Below are positions 1 through 7,837 of a DNA stretch of 64,000 nucleotides, in pieces. Position numbers and translations under genes: made by a program. Origin of the DNA: Brevundimonas sp. Lineage in GTDB: Bacteria; Pseudomonadota; Alphaproteobacteria; Caulobacterales; Caulobacteraceae. Location: positions 67,273 to 131,272 of the forward strand of contig QFQU01000007.1 of assembly GCA_003248965.1 (NCBI GenBank), read 5' to 3'. Under the pieces are notes generated by a model. The model saw only the letters and a program-made list of their open reading frames with translations. It ran no database searches and was not told where the DNA came from. Positions within the stretch are counted from its first letter, which is position 1. Each line of letters opens with the position of its first letter.

Positions 1-269
1 AAGCCGTGCCGCGCCCAGGCCGTCAGCAACCGCCCATAAGCCTCGGGCGCGCCGCCGAAACCATGACTGAAGACGACGACGCCGCGTTCGTCGGGCGCGG
101 TCCATACGTCCAGCAGGACGGCGCGGCCGTCGGGTGCAGGAATGGACAGGTGCGTCGGGGCGATCGCGGCTTGTGCGACGGACGCGGCTTCAAGCGCCGC
201 GGTCGGCGTGACGGGCACGATCAGAAAGAACAGACCAGTCAGGGCGGCCAGGGCAGGTCGAATGGACAT
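1..269 (-). CDS. Alpha/beta hydrolase, secreted (partial, 3' end outside window)
   Basis: The N-terminal 89 codons of a gene that leaves the window at base 1. The first ~25 residues are a hydrophobic signal peptide beginning MSIRPALAALTG. About 65 residues in is VVVFSHGFGGAPEAYG, the oxyanion-hole HGF/G motif of the alpha/beta hydrolase fold, as in dienelactone-hydrolase-like and lipase-like enzymes. The catalytic Ser, Asp and His would lie outside the window, so the substrate cannot be inferred. The ATG has a good GGAGG ribosome site 8 bases upstream and lies 28 bases after the thyA stop on the same strand, so the two may be co-transcribed. Confidence 0.75.
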   Translation of the reverse strand, partial: MSIRPALAALTGLFFLIVPVTPTAALEAASVAQAAIAPTHLSIPAPDGRAVLLDVWTAPDERGVVVFSHGFGGAPEAYGRLLTAWARHG

Positions 270-297
270 CGGCGCCTCCAAAATCAGAATGGGAGCG

Positions 298-1155
298 TCA
301 GACCGCGACCTGGGCCTTGATGTGCGGCCAGGCCTCGTAGCCTTCCAGCGTGAAATCCGACAGTTCGAAGCCGAACAGGTCGGTCCTCGGCGCGATTTGC
401 ATGGTCGGCAGGGGCAGGGGCTCGCGGCTCAGCTGCAGTTCGGCCTGGTCCAGATGGTTCAGATACAGGTGGGCGTCGCCGAAGCTGTGCACGAAATCGC
501 CCGGCTCCAGACCGACCACCTGGGCCAGCATCATCGTCAGCAGGGCGTAGGAGGCGATGTTGAACGGCACCCCCAGGAAGACGTCGGCGCTGCGCTGGTA
601 AAGCTGGCAGCTCAACTTTCCATCCGCGACGAAGAACTGGAACAGACAGTGGCAGGGCGGCAGGGCCATGTCGTCCACGTCGGCCGGGTTCCAGGCGGTG
701 ACGATGTGGCGTCGGCTGTTGGGATTGGTCTTCAGACCATGGACCAGTTTTTCGATCTGATCGATGACGCGGCCGTCAGGCGCGGTCCACGACCGCCACT
801 GCTTGCCATATACAGGACCCAGTTCGCCGTCGGCGTCGGCCCATTCGTCCCAGATGCGGACGCCGTTGTCCTTCAGCCAGCCGATATTGGTTTCACCGCG
901 CAGAAACCACAGCAGTTCGACGATAATGGACCGCAGATGCAGCTTCTTGGTCGTCAGGACCGGGAAGCCCTTGGACAGGTCGAATCGCATCTGCCGGCCG
1001 AAGACCCCCAGCGTGCCGGTGCCGGTCCGGTCCTCGCGTCGTGCGCCATTGTCCAGGATGTCGCGCAGCAGGTTCAGATACTGCCATTCCGGATGGTCCG
1101 CCGGGGCGGCGCCTGCGCGCGACTGAACATCAGCGAGGATCATCTGGACGGTCAT
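298..1155 (-). CDS. thyA: Thymidylate synthase
   Basis: Converts dUMP to dTMP using methylene-tetrahydrofolate, in the cytoplasm. The 285-residue product aligns along its length with E. coli ThyA: DRTGTGTLGVFG near residue 42 (folate/phosphate region), WDEWAD at 102, the catalytic cysteine C168 in the PPCHCLFQF motif, QRSADVFLGVPFN at 187 for dUMP binding, and a C-terminal HIKAQVAV. The frame is open further upstream, but homology begins at about residue 21, so ATG 1155 (or ATG 1143, four codons later) is the likely start. It lies downstream of the DUF924 gene on the same strand with a 77-base gap. Confidence 0.96.
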   Translation of the reverse strand: MTVQMILADVQSRAGAAPADHPEWQYLNLLRDILDNGARREDRTGTGTLGVFGRQMRFDLSKGFPVLTTKKLHLRSIIVELLWFLRGETNIGWLKDNGVRIWDEWADADGELGPVYGKQWRSWTAPDGRVIDQIEKLVHGLKTNPNSRRHIVTAWNPADVDDMALPPCHCLFQFFVADGKLSCQLYQRSADVFLGVPFNIASYALLTMMLAQVVGLEPGDFVHSFGDAHLYLNHLDQAELQLSREPLPLPTMQIAPRTDLFGFELSDFTLEGYEAWPHIKAQVAV

Positions 1156-1232
1156 GAACCGAAGGTGCCCCAGAAAGTGATTCGTGACCCCGGAAATCGC
1201 CGTCGCAGGGCGGGCGTCCACAGAAAATCGAA

Positions 1233-1775
1233 TCAGCCGCCGAAACCGCCCTCGTCGAGGAATAGCTGTTCCTCTGGCGTCGTCTCGCGCCCCAGGACGG
1301 CGTTGCGATGGGGGAAGCGACCAAACCGCACGATGATGTCGCGGTGGATTCGGCCCCACTTCTCCAGTTCCGCCTCGCCTTCGACCAAGGCCATGTAGCG
1401 GTCCTGGTCCTCGATCCTTTCCGAGTGCTCGAACGGCAGCAGAAGGAAGTTCTTCAGTTCCGGCGCTACGGCCTGGTGATAGTGCGCATCCACCACCTGA
1501 TTGGCGAACATCAGGGCCAGGGGGTCGGTGGCGAACTGGTGCGCCGTGCCGCGAAAGCTGTTGCGGGGGTACTGGTCCAACAGGATCACCAAGGCCAGAG
1601 CGCCCTCGGCTGTCGCCATCCAGTCGTCCAACTTCCGTCGCGCCGCCGCCCAATGAAGCGCGCGCCCGCTGTCGCGAAACAGGGTGTCAAAGGCCGCATC
1701 CTTGGCGAACCACTTCTCGGGACCGGCGTCCTTCCAGAAGGCGACGACGGAGGCGGGGGTGATAAGGACGGCCAT
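1233..1775 (-). CDS. DUF924 family protein
   Basis: A 180-residue protein of the DUF924 family, which is predicted all-helical and TPR-like and has no established function. Recognised from the family pattern: VVAFWKDAGPEKWF near the start, then LALVILLDQYPRNSFRGT, FATDPLALMFA, and the late motif FLLLPFEHSE followed by HRDIIVRFGRFPHRN. The start at 1775 (MAVLITPASV) is chosen because homology begins there; a start at 1796 would add seven non-family residues. It is cytoplasmic with no signal peptide and is followed by thyA on the same strand. Confidence 0.88.
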   Translation of the reverse strand: MAVLITPASVVAFWKDAGPEKWFAKDAAFDTLFRDSGRALHWAAARRKLDDWMATAEGALALVILLDQYPRNSFRGTAHQFATDPLALMFANQVVDAHYHQAVAPELKNFLLLPFEHSERIEDQDRYMALVEGEAELEKWGRIHRDIIVRFGRFPHRNAVLGRETTPEEQLFLDEGGFGG

Positions 1776-1895
1776 GCGCCGAAGCCTAACCAACATCGCG
1801 CGCCATTTCCATCGGGAGCGCGTGGTCCGACTGTCGCGACCTGTGCCACTAGAGGGCGGCGAATGTGGAGTTGGGAGATCGCCTCGATCAGGCGG

Positions 1896-1969
1896 TGGCT
1901 GGGGAACTAGGACTCGAACCTAGAATGACGGTACCAAAAACCGTAGTGTTACCATTACACCATTCCCCA
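1896..1969 (-). tRNA. tRNA-Gln (TTG)
   Basis: A 74-base cloverleaf on the minus strand with the CCA encoded. The acceptor TGGGGAA pairs with TTCCCCA, the discriminator is G, the anticodon arm is ACGGT-TTTTGGT-ACCGT giving anticodon TTG, and the T arm is CTAGG-TTCGAGT-CCTAG. It is a single gene, separate from the plus-strand tRNA-Pro about 200 bases away. Confidence 0.96.
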
Positions 1970-2013
1970 GCAGGTCCGGCGTTTCCGCAGCAGCGCTGTG
2001 CGGCGGAGGCGGT

Positions 2014-2042
2014 CAGATAGGCCAAACCGTTTTCGGATGCAA
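2014..2042 (-). promoter_or_regulatory. Likely sigma-70 promoter for tRNA-Gln
   Basis: On the minus strand TTGCAT (2042-2037) and TATCTG (2019-2014) are separated by 17 bases and sit about 45 bases upstream of the tRNA-Gln 5' end. The -35 is good and the -10 weak. Its assignment rests on spacing and position only. Confidence 0.35.
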
Positions 2043-2095
2043 CACCCTCTTTCAGGACTATTTCCGCGGGTTTTGTCGCTGGGCGAAAAGGGTGC

Positions 2096-2123
2096 TTGCG
2101 GGTTCCCGACGCCGTGGTTATAA
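2096..2123 (+). promoter_or_regulatory. Likely sigma-70 promoter for tRNA-Pro (CGG)
   Basis: TTGCGG (2096-2101), a 16-base spacer, then TTATAA (2118-2123), about 50 bases before the tRNA 5' end. The same TTGCGG -35 hexamer precedes the other tRNA-Pro gene at 56.3 kb, which supports both assignments. Confidence 0.4.
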
Positions 2124-2171
2124 GCCGCGTCCTCACTTCGGGGCGACGCCTTTCAGGCCCGCTCCCACGGT

Positions 2172-2248
2172 CGGAGTGTGGCTCAGCCTGGTAGAGCACT
2201 GCGTTCGGGACGCAGGGGTCGGAGGTTCGAATCCTCTCACTCCGACCA
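2172..2248 (+). tRNA. tRNA-Pro (CGG)
   Basis: A 77-base cloverleaf with CCA encoded. The acceptor CGGAGTG pairs with CACTCCG, the discriminator is A, the anticodon arm CTGCG-TTCGGGA-CGCAG gives anticodon CGG, and the T arm is GGAGG-TTCGAAT-CCTCT. The 1970-2171 gap before it holds no gene, only the two divergent tRNA promoters. Confidence 0.96.
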
Positions 2249-2396
2249 TCTTCTCCTTCCCATGATGAAACGATGATCGTCCGGTTCGATGCGGCGAACA
2301 AAATGCGTCTCGACGCATTCTTGGCCCGGCCGGGCTTTCATCGGATCGTCCGGTTTCCTAGCTAGACGGTTAGGATCGCAGCCGAGGAGATTCCCC

Positions 2397-2912
2397 ATGG
2401 TCACAGCTCGTGAAAAGCGTCTGGCGCCGCTCAGAACCCCCACCAGCCTGTCGGAAGACGCCACGCGCGACATTTCGGCGGCGCTGACCGGCCTGCTGGC
2501 CGATGTGTTCGCCCTCTATATCAAGACCAAGAATTTCCACTGGCACGTCTCGGGACCGCATTTCCGCGACTACCATCTGATGCTGGACGAACAGTCGGCC
2601 GAGATCCTGGCCATGACCGATCCGATGGCCGAACGCGCCCGCAAGATCGGCGGCACGACCCTGCGCTCCATCGGTCAGATCGCCAAGGAAAGCCGCATCG
2701 CCGACAATGACGCTGACTTCGTCGACGCCCTGGACATGCTGGCCGAGCTTCGGGACGACAACCACGACCTGATCAATCGAATGCGCGAGGTTCACGACCT
2801 CTGCGACGAGCATAACGACATCGCCACCGCCAGCCTGCTGGAGAACTGGGTGGACGAAACCGAAAAGCGCGTCTGGTTCCTGTTCGAGGCCGGTCGTCGC
2901 GGAAACGGCTGA
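2397..2912 (+). CDS. dps: Dps family DNA-binding / ferritin-like protein
   Basis: A 171-residue miniferritin that stores iron, consumes peroxide and binds DNA in starved or oxidatively stressed cells; the family forms cytoplasmic dodecamers. The inter-subunit ferroxidase motif is clear near residue 47 (KNFHWHVSGPHFRDYHLMLDEQ with both His, the Asp and the Glu). IADNDADF and LLENWVDETEKRVWFL in the C-terminal helix fit the family. The N-terminal tail has several basic residues (TAREKRLAPLR), often used for DNA contact. ATG 2397 follows GAGGAGATT; upstream codons in frame are not family-like. No OxyR or Fur site was recognised. Confidence 0.94.
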   Translation: MVTAREKRLAPLRTPTSLSEDATRDISAALTGLLADVFALYIKTKNFHWHVSGPHFRDYHLMLDEQSAEILAMTDPMAERARKIGGTTLRSIGQIAKESRIADNDADFVDALDMLAELRDDNHDLINRMREVHDLCDEHNDIATASLLENWVDETEKRVWFLFEAGRRGNG

Positions 2913-2933
2913 GCCGGAACCCGCCTCTTGCCT

Positions 2934-2969
2934 GCGCTTTCCTATCGGCGATATTCGATAGGAGAGCGC
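2934..2969. repeat. 14-bp inverted repeat (hairpin) after dps
   Basis: The arm 2934-2947 (GCGCTTTCCTATCG) pairs with 2956-2969 (CGATAGGAGAGCGC) with one G-U type mismatch around an 8-base loop. It lies 21 bases after the dps stop and just before the ribosome site of the next gene. There is no T-run after it, so it is not a standard intrinsic terminator. It could stabilise the dps mRNA end or restrict read-through and translation of the downstream gene. Confidence 0.6.
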
Positions 2970-2980
2970 GGGAGCGGGGT

Positions 2981-3349
2981 ATGAGGATTTCAGCAGCGGG
3001 CGGCGTGATCGCCTTGGCCTTGGCGGCGTTTGGCGTCGTGGGGTCGGCCCAGGCCGACATGTCCCGCGCTTTTGGAAACACCATCATCTCCCACTATCCG
3101 AATGGGCAGTGGGTGAAACACTATTTCGAGCCCGGCGGTCGCTATTCTTCCCAGTTCTCGGACGGGCGGCGGCTGGAGGCGCGCTGGTCTGTCGAGAACG
3201 ACAAACTGTGCCTGTCCGGCTTTCGCCCGCGCCAGTTCCTGCCCCGTTTCTGCAGCCCGATGGTGGAGGCCGACGTCGGCGACAGCTGGCGCGCCCGCGA
3301 TCCTCTGGGCCGCACCATTCGCAACGAACTCGTCGCCGGCCGGCGCTGA
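2981..3349 (+). CDS. Small secreted protein, function unknown
   Basis: 122 residues. Residues 1-26 form a signal peptide (MRISAAGGVIALALAAFGVVGSAQA), so the protein should be periplasmic. The mature part has two cysteines in DKLCLSGFRPRQFLPRFC that could form a disulfide, and repeated Gly/aromatic pieces (YPNGQWVKHYFEPGGRYSSQF, DGRRLEARWS) suggesting a small beta structure. The family is not recognised. The ribosome site GGAGCGGGG is 1-2 bases before ATG and directly follows the hairpin at 2934-2969. Confidence 0.7.
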   Translation: MRISAAGGVIALALAAFGVVGSAQADMSRAFGNTIISHYPNGQWVKHYFEPGGRYSSQFSDGRRLEARWSVENDKLCLSGFRPRQFLPRFCSPMVEADVGDSWRARDPLGRTIRNELVAGRR

Positions 3350-3409
3350 GGCGGTCGCGCCGTCTTGCCGAGGGCCGAAAACGCCCGTAGAAGCCGCGAC
3401 CTGCCCGAT

Positions 3410-3494
3410 GCGGATGTGGCGGAACTGGTAGACGCACTGGATTTAGGTTCCAGCGCCGCAAGGCGTGGAGGTTCGAGTCCTCTCATCCGCACCA
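3410..3494 (+). tRNA. tRNA-Leu (TAG)
   Basis: An 85-base class II tRNA with a variable arm (CGCCGCAAGGCG region) and CCA encoded. The acceptor GCGGATG pairs with CATCCGC, and the anticodon arm CTGGA-TTTAGGT-TCCAG gives anticodon TAG. A weak TTGCCG-N16-GTAGAA promoter lies at about 3365-3392. It is followed directly by a terminator. Confidence 0.96.
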
Positions 3495-3500
3495 AAGCAA

Positions 3501-3530
3501 AAAGGCCCCGGATCGCTCCGGGGCCTTTTC
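3501..3530 (+). terminator. Intrinsic terminator, probably bidirectional
   Basis: An 11-bp stem (AAAGGCCCCGG / CCGGGGCCTTT) with a 6-base loop, followed by TTTTCTTCTTTTCTT on the plus strand. It ends the tRNA-Leu transcript. On the minus strand the stem is followed by five T, so it can also stop the convergent permease gene. Confidence 0.9.
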
Positions 3531-3607
3531 TTCTTTTCTTGGCCTACCGCCCTTCGGGCTGCTCGAGGCCAGAGGTGGGCCTGGCGCACAGGCCCGGCGC
3601 TGTCGTC

Positions 3608-5182
3608 CTACTGAATCGGCGGGACCGGCGGCGGCGGCGCGTCACTGTCGGTCTCGTGCACCTCGACCAGGCCGCGGGCCACGTGGCTCTTGCGATAGCC
3701 GTAGGCGAAGTAGATCAGCAGGCCCAGGCCACCCCAGATCGGCAGCACCATCTTGGCGTCGTGCGGCAGGTTCCAGAACAGGAAGGCGCAGCCCAGCGCC
3801 GACAGGGGTGCGAAGATCCAGATCAGCGGCGTCCGGAACGGCCGCTTGCGGTTCGGATCCTTGACCCGCAGCACCAGCACCGCGATCGACACCATGAAGA
3901 AGGCGAACAGGGTGCCCGAGTTGGAGATGTCGGCCAGCTTGCCGACCGGGAACAAGGCGCCGGCGATGGCGACCGCGATGCCGGTGGCCAGGGTGACGAT
4001 ATAGGGCGTCTTCCACTTGGAGTGGATCTTGGTCAGGCCTTCCGGCAGGAGGCCGTCGCGCGCCATGACGAAGAAGATGCGGGTCTGGCCGTAGATCATC
4101 ATCAGGATGACCGAGGGCAGGGCCAAGAGCGCGGCGGTGCCCAGGGCGTTGCCGATCTGCGGATGGCCGACGACGCGCAGGACGTGGGCCAGGGCCTCGT
4201 TGGAGCAGACCAAACGGTCGGCGTTGGCCGGCAGGGCGCAGGCCGCCACGAAGGCGGGCGAGCCGGGCTCCACGGCTTGACCGGCGGCGCCGAGCACGGG
4301 TTGGGCGCCGATGGCGCCGGCCGCGCCCAGGGCGACCAGCAGATAGAAGATGGTGCAGATGGCCAGCGAGCCGATCAAGCCGATCGGCACATTGCGCTGC
4401 GGGTTCTTGGTCTCTTCGGCGGCTGTCGAGACGGCGTCGAAGCCGACGTAGGCGAAGAAGATCGAGGCGGCGGCGCCGACGATCCCCATGCCGGAATATT
4501 CACCGAACAGGCCGTTCGGCGCGAAGGGCGTCAGGTTGGCGGCTTGCACCACCGGCAGGGTGATGACGATGAAGACGGTCAGGGCGGCGACCTTGATGGC
4601 GACCAAGGCGGCGTTCACGCGCGCCGACTCCGTCGTGCCGATCATCAGCAGCGCCGTTACCAGAAGGGCCACGACGATGGCGGGGATGTTGACGATCCCG
4701 GCCGAAAAGTCGGGAACGGGAACGAGGCCGTGCATCGCCCAGGTCGGACCCGCGGACAACAGATCGGGGAAGTCGAACCCTAGCCCCTTCTCGATCAGCC
4801 CGAGCACATAGCCGGACCAGCCCACCGACACGGCCGAGGCCGCCACGGCGTATTCCAGGATCAGGGCCCAGCCGACCGTCCAGGCCAGCAGTTCGCCCAT
4901 GACGGCATAGGTGTAGGTGTAGGCCGAGCCGGACACAGGGGCCATGGCCGCCAGTTCAGAATAGCACAGCGCCGCCACGGCGCAGACCGCGCCCGCGATG
5001 ACGAAGCTGATCATCATGCCGGGACCGGCCTTCTGCGCGGCTGCGGCCGTCAGAACGAAGATGCCGGTGCCGATGATGGCCCCGATCCCCAGAAGCGTCA
5101 GCTGGATAGGACCGAGCGACCGATGAAGCGATTTCTTCTCGGCCGTGGCCAGAATCGCGTCGAGCGACTTAACGCGCCACAT
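3608..5182 (-). CDS. APC-superfamily amino acid permease
   Basis: A 524-residue inner-membrane transporter of the cationic amino acid transporter type in the APC superfamily. The first helix motif GIGAIIGTGIFVLTAAAAQKAGPG near residue 31 is the family substrate-binding signature. SAYTYTYAVMGELLAWTVGWALILEY follows at about residue 85 and FFAYVGFDAVSTAAEETKNPQRNVP at about 250. About 12-13 hydrophobic segments are visible, with a larger extracytoplasmic loop near residue 295 (EPGSPAFVAACALPANADRLVC). The short tail ends in a proline-rich piece. The substrate cannot be assigned from sequence. The gene stands alone, convergent with tRNA-Leu and divergent from hrpB. Confidence 0.92.
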   Translation of the reverse strand: MWRVKSLDAILATAEKKSLHRSLGPIQLTLLGIGAIIGTGIFVLTAAAAQKAGPGMMISFVIAGAVCAVAALCYSELAAMAPVSGSAYTYTYAVMGELLAWTVGWALILEYAVAASAVSVGWSGYVLGLIEKGLGFDFPDLLSAGPTWAMHGLVPVPDFSAGIVNIPAIVVALLVTALLMIGTTESARVNAALVAIKVAALTVFIVITLPVVQAANLTPFAPNGLFGEYSGMGIVGAAASIFFAYVGFDAVSTAAEETKNPQRNVPIGLIGSLAICTIFYLLVALGAAGAIGAQPVLGAAGQAVEPGSPAFVAACALPANADRLVCSNEALAHVLRVVGHPQIGNALGTAALLALPSVILMMIYGQTRIFFVMARDGLLPEGLTKIHSKWKTPYIVTLATGIAVAIAGALFPVGKLADISNSGTLFAFFMVSIAVLVLRVKDPNRKRPFRTPLIWIFAPLSALGCAFLFWNLPHDAKMVLPIWGGLGLLIYFAYGYRKSHVARGLVEVHETDSDAPPPPVPPIQ

Positions 5183-5326
5183 TGAATATCCCCACGTTTA
5201 CCACAGCCCCTCGGCTGGTTTGGGCGGACGCTAGCGGGGGAAATCCCGCTGCGCAACGCGGATGACGGGCCGGTAAAGACGTGACGACGCTTTCGTGATC
5301 GCCCCTGGACAGGCTAGAGGCCGCAA

Positions 5327-7777
5327 ATGCTGCCGATCCACGCCGTCCTGGAGCCGTTGAAGACCGTCTTGTCGCAGGGCAATACGGCGGTCCTGGCCGC
5401 GCCGCCGGGGGCCGGCAAGACGACGGTCGTGCCCCTGGCTCTGCTGGATCAGCCCTGGCTGGGGGAGGGGCGCATTCTGTTGCTGGAGCCGCGACGCCTG
5501 GCCGCGCGCGCCGCCGCCGACCGAATGGCCAGGACCCTGAACCAGGAGACGGGCGAGACCGTCGGCTATCGCACCCGTCTTCAAAGCCGTGTCGGCCCCC
5601 GCACGCGGATCGAGGTGATCACCGAAGGCGTTTTCACCCGCATGATCCTGGACGATCCGGCGCTGGAGGGCGTGGGCGCGGTCCTGTTCGACGAATTCCA
5701 CGAACGCAGCCTGGACGCCGACCTGGGGCTGGCCCTGGCGCGCGAGACGCAATCGTTGTTGCGTGAGGATTTGCGGCTGCTGGTCATGTCGGCGACCCTG
5801 GACGTGGCGGGCGTATCACGCCTGCTGGCGACCGATTCAGGCGACCTGGCGCCGGTCATAGAAGCCGAAGGCCGGGTCTTTCCGGTCGAGACCCGCTATC
5901 TGGGCCGCAATCCGACCGAACGGTTCGAAGAGGCGATGGCCCGCGCCTGTCTGCTGGCGCTGGGCCAAGAGGCGGGCTCGGTCCTGGCCTTTCTGCCGGG
6001 GCAGGGCGAGATCCACCGGGTAGCGCGTCTGGTCGGCGAGCGGCTGCGTCTGCCGAACGTCGATGTCGTCCCCCTTTACGGCGGTCTGGACCGCGCCGAG
6101 CAGGACCGGGCCGTGGAGCCCGCCCAGACGGGGCGGCGCAAGCTGGTGCTGGCGACCTCGGTGGCCGAGACCAGCCTGACCATCGAAGGCGTGCGTGTGG
6201 TGATCGACGGCGGCCTGTCGCGCGTGCCGCGTTTCGAGCCGTCCAGCGGCCTGACCCGTTTGGCGACCGTGCGGGTCAGCCGCTCCTCCGCCGAACAGCG
6301 GCGCGGACGGGCCGGGCGCACCGAGCCGGGCGTCTGCTATCGCCTGTGGGACGAGGAACAGACGCGCGGCCTGGTCCCGCATCAACGGCCGGAAATTCAG
6401 GAGGCCGATCTGACCGGTCTGGCGCTGGACCTGGCGCGTTGGGGCGCGCGCTCGACGGAAGGGCTGGCCTTCTTGGACCCGCCGCCGGCCGGGGCCATGG
6501 CCGAGGCGCGCAAGGTGCTGGGCCAACTGGGAGCGCTGGAGGCGGACGGCGCCCTGTCCCCGCACGGCCGGCGATTGACGCGCATCCCGCTGTCGCCGCG
6601 CCTGGCCCACATGGTCGCTGTCGCCTCGGACGGCGGAGACGCCCTGACCGGCGCGCGGATCGCGGCGATCCTGAGCGAGCCTGGCCTGGGCGGAAACAGC
6701 GTGGATTTGGCCGACCGCCTGACCGGTCTGACGCGCGATCGGTCGCAGCGGGCACGCGATGCGATGAAGCTGGCCGACCGCTGGGCGCGCGCGGCCGGCG
6801 GCGGGGCGGGGCAGGCGGCCGATCCGGGCCTTCTGCTGGCCGAAGCCTTTCCCGAGCGCATCGCTCGGGCGCGCGGCAAGCCGGGAGAATTGCTGCTGGC
6901 CAGCGGACGGGGCGCGGCGCTGGAACCGTCCGATCACCTGGCGCGTGAACCTTGGCTGGCGGTGGCGGAACTAGGCGGAGGCGATGCGCGCGATCGGGTG
7001 CGCCTGGCCGCGGCCCTGGACGCGGCGAGGATCGAAACCGATCTGGCGCGGCTGATTTCCGAGGAGGACCGGCTGGTCAAGGAACCGTCCGGCAGGATGG
7101 TGATCCGGCGTGTCCGAAGGTTGGGGGCCGTGGTGGTTGACGAACGGATCACCGGCGCGCCGGACGTAGGCGCACTGTCGGCCGCCCTGCGCGCCGAGGT
7201 CCAGGCGGACGGGCTGGGCGTGTTGAACTGGGGCGAACAGGCGACGGCGCTGCGGGCGCGACTGGCCTTCCTGCACGCCCTCGATCCGGCCTGGCCCGAC
7301 ATGTCGGACGCCGCCCTGATCCAGGCCGCGGACGCTTGGCTGTGGCCCTTGCTGGAGGGCGCGCGGTCGTTGGAAGCGGTCGGCGACGGCAAACTGGCGG
7401 ACGGCCTGCGCGGCCTGATTCCGTGGGACCAGCAGCGCCGGCTGGACGAACTGGCCCCCGCACGGCTGACGACTCCGCTGGGTTCGGCCGGCATCGACTA
7501 CGCCGCCGAGGGCGGGCCGCGCGTGGACATCCGGGTGCAGGAGCTGTTCGGCGTGACCACCCATCCCACGGTGGGCGGCGGTCGCGTTCCCCTGACCCTG
7601 GCCCTGCTGTCGCCGGCGCGGCGTCCAGTGCAGGTGACGAAGGATCTGCCGGGCTTCTGGGCCGGCTCTTGGGCGGCGGTGCGCGCCGAGATGCGCGGCC
7701 GCTATCCCCGTCACCCCTGGCCTGAAAACCCGGCCGAGGCTCAGGCCACCAACCGCGCCAAACCCCGTGGAACCTGA
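5327..7777 (+). CDS. hrpB: ATP-dependent RNA helicase HrpB
   Basis: An 816-residue DExH-box helicase of the HrpB type; its cellular role in most bacteria is not settled. Walker A APPGAGKT is at 25-32, DEFH at 122-125, SAT at 155, and motif VI QRRGRAGR near 325. The N-terminal two-thirds is the helicase core with helicase-associated (HA2) domain. The C-terminus carries the HrpB-specific region ending in TKDLPGFWAGSWAAVRAEMRGRYPRHPWPENP. Length agrees with the family (about 810-840). It starts at ATG 5327 and runs 60 bases ahead of the MFS gene on the same strand. Confidence 0.95.
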   Translation: MLPIHAVLEPLKTVLSQGNTAVLAAPPGAGKTTVVPLALLDQPWLGEGRILLLEPRRLAARAAADRMARTLNQETGETVGYRTRLQSRVGPRTRIEVITEGVFTRMILDDPALEGVGAVLFDEFHERSLDADLGLALARETQSLLREDLRLLVMSATLDVAGVSRLLATDSGDLAPVIEAEGRVFPVETRYLGRNPTERFEEAMARACLLALGQEAGSVLAFLPGQGEIHRVARLVGERLRLPNVDVVPLYGGLDRAEQDRAVEPAQTGRRKLVLATSVAETSLTIEGVRVVIDGGLSRVPRFEPSSGLTRLATVRVSRSSAEQRRGRAGRTEPGVCYRLWDEEQTRGLVPHQRPEIQEADLTGLALDLARWGARSTEGLAFLDPPPAGAMAEARKVLGQLGALEADGALSPHGRRLTRIPLSPRLAHMVAVASDGGDALTGARIAAILSEPGLGGNSVDLADRLTGLTRDRSQRARDAMKLADRWARAAGGGAGQAADPGLLLAEAFPERIARARGKPGELLLASGRGAALEPSDHLAREPWLAVAELGGGDARDRVRLAAALDAARIETDLARLISEEDRLVKEPSGRMVIRRVRRLGAVVVDERITGAPDVGALSAALRAEVQADGLGVLNWGEQATALRARLAFLHALDPAWPDMSDAALIQAADAWLWPLLEGARSLEAVGDGKLADGLRGLIPWDQQRRLDELAPARLTTPLGSAGIDYAAEGGPRVDIRVQELFGVTTHPTVGGGRVPLTLALLSPARRPVQVTKDLPGFWAGSWAAVRAEMRGRYPRHPWPENPAEAQATNRAKPRGT

Positions 7778-7837
7778 GCGCCCTTGACGGTGGCGGGCGA
7801 TCACCGCATTGCCCTTGCTGAAAAACAGGATTTCGCC

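Noticed and set aside
3365..4783. 472-codon plus-strand open frame
   Set aside because: Shadow of the permease gene on the other strand; Arg/Gly/Gln-rich translation without family pattern.
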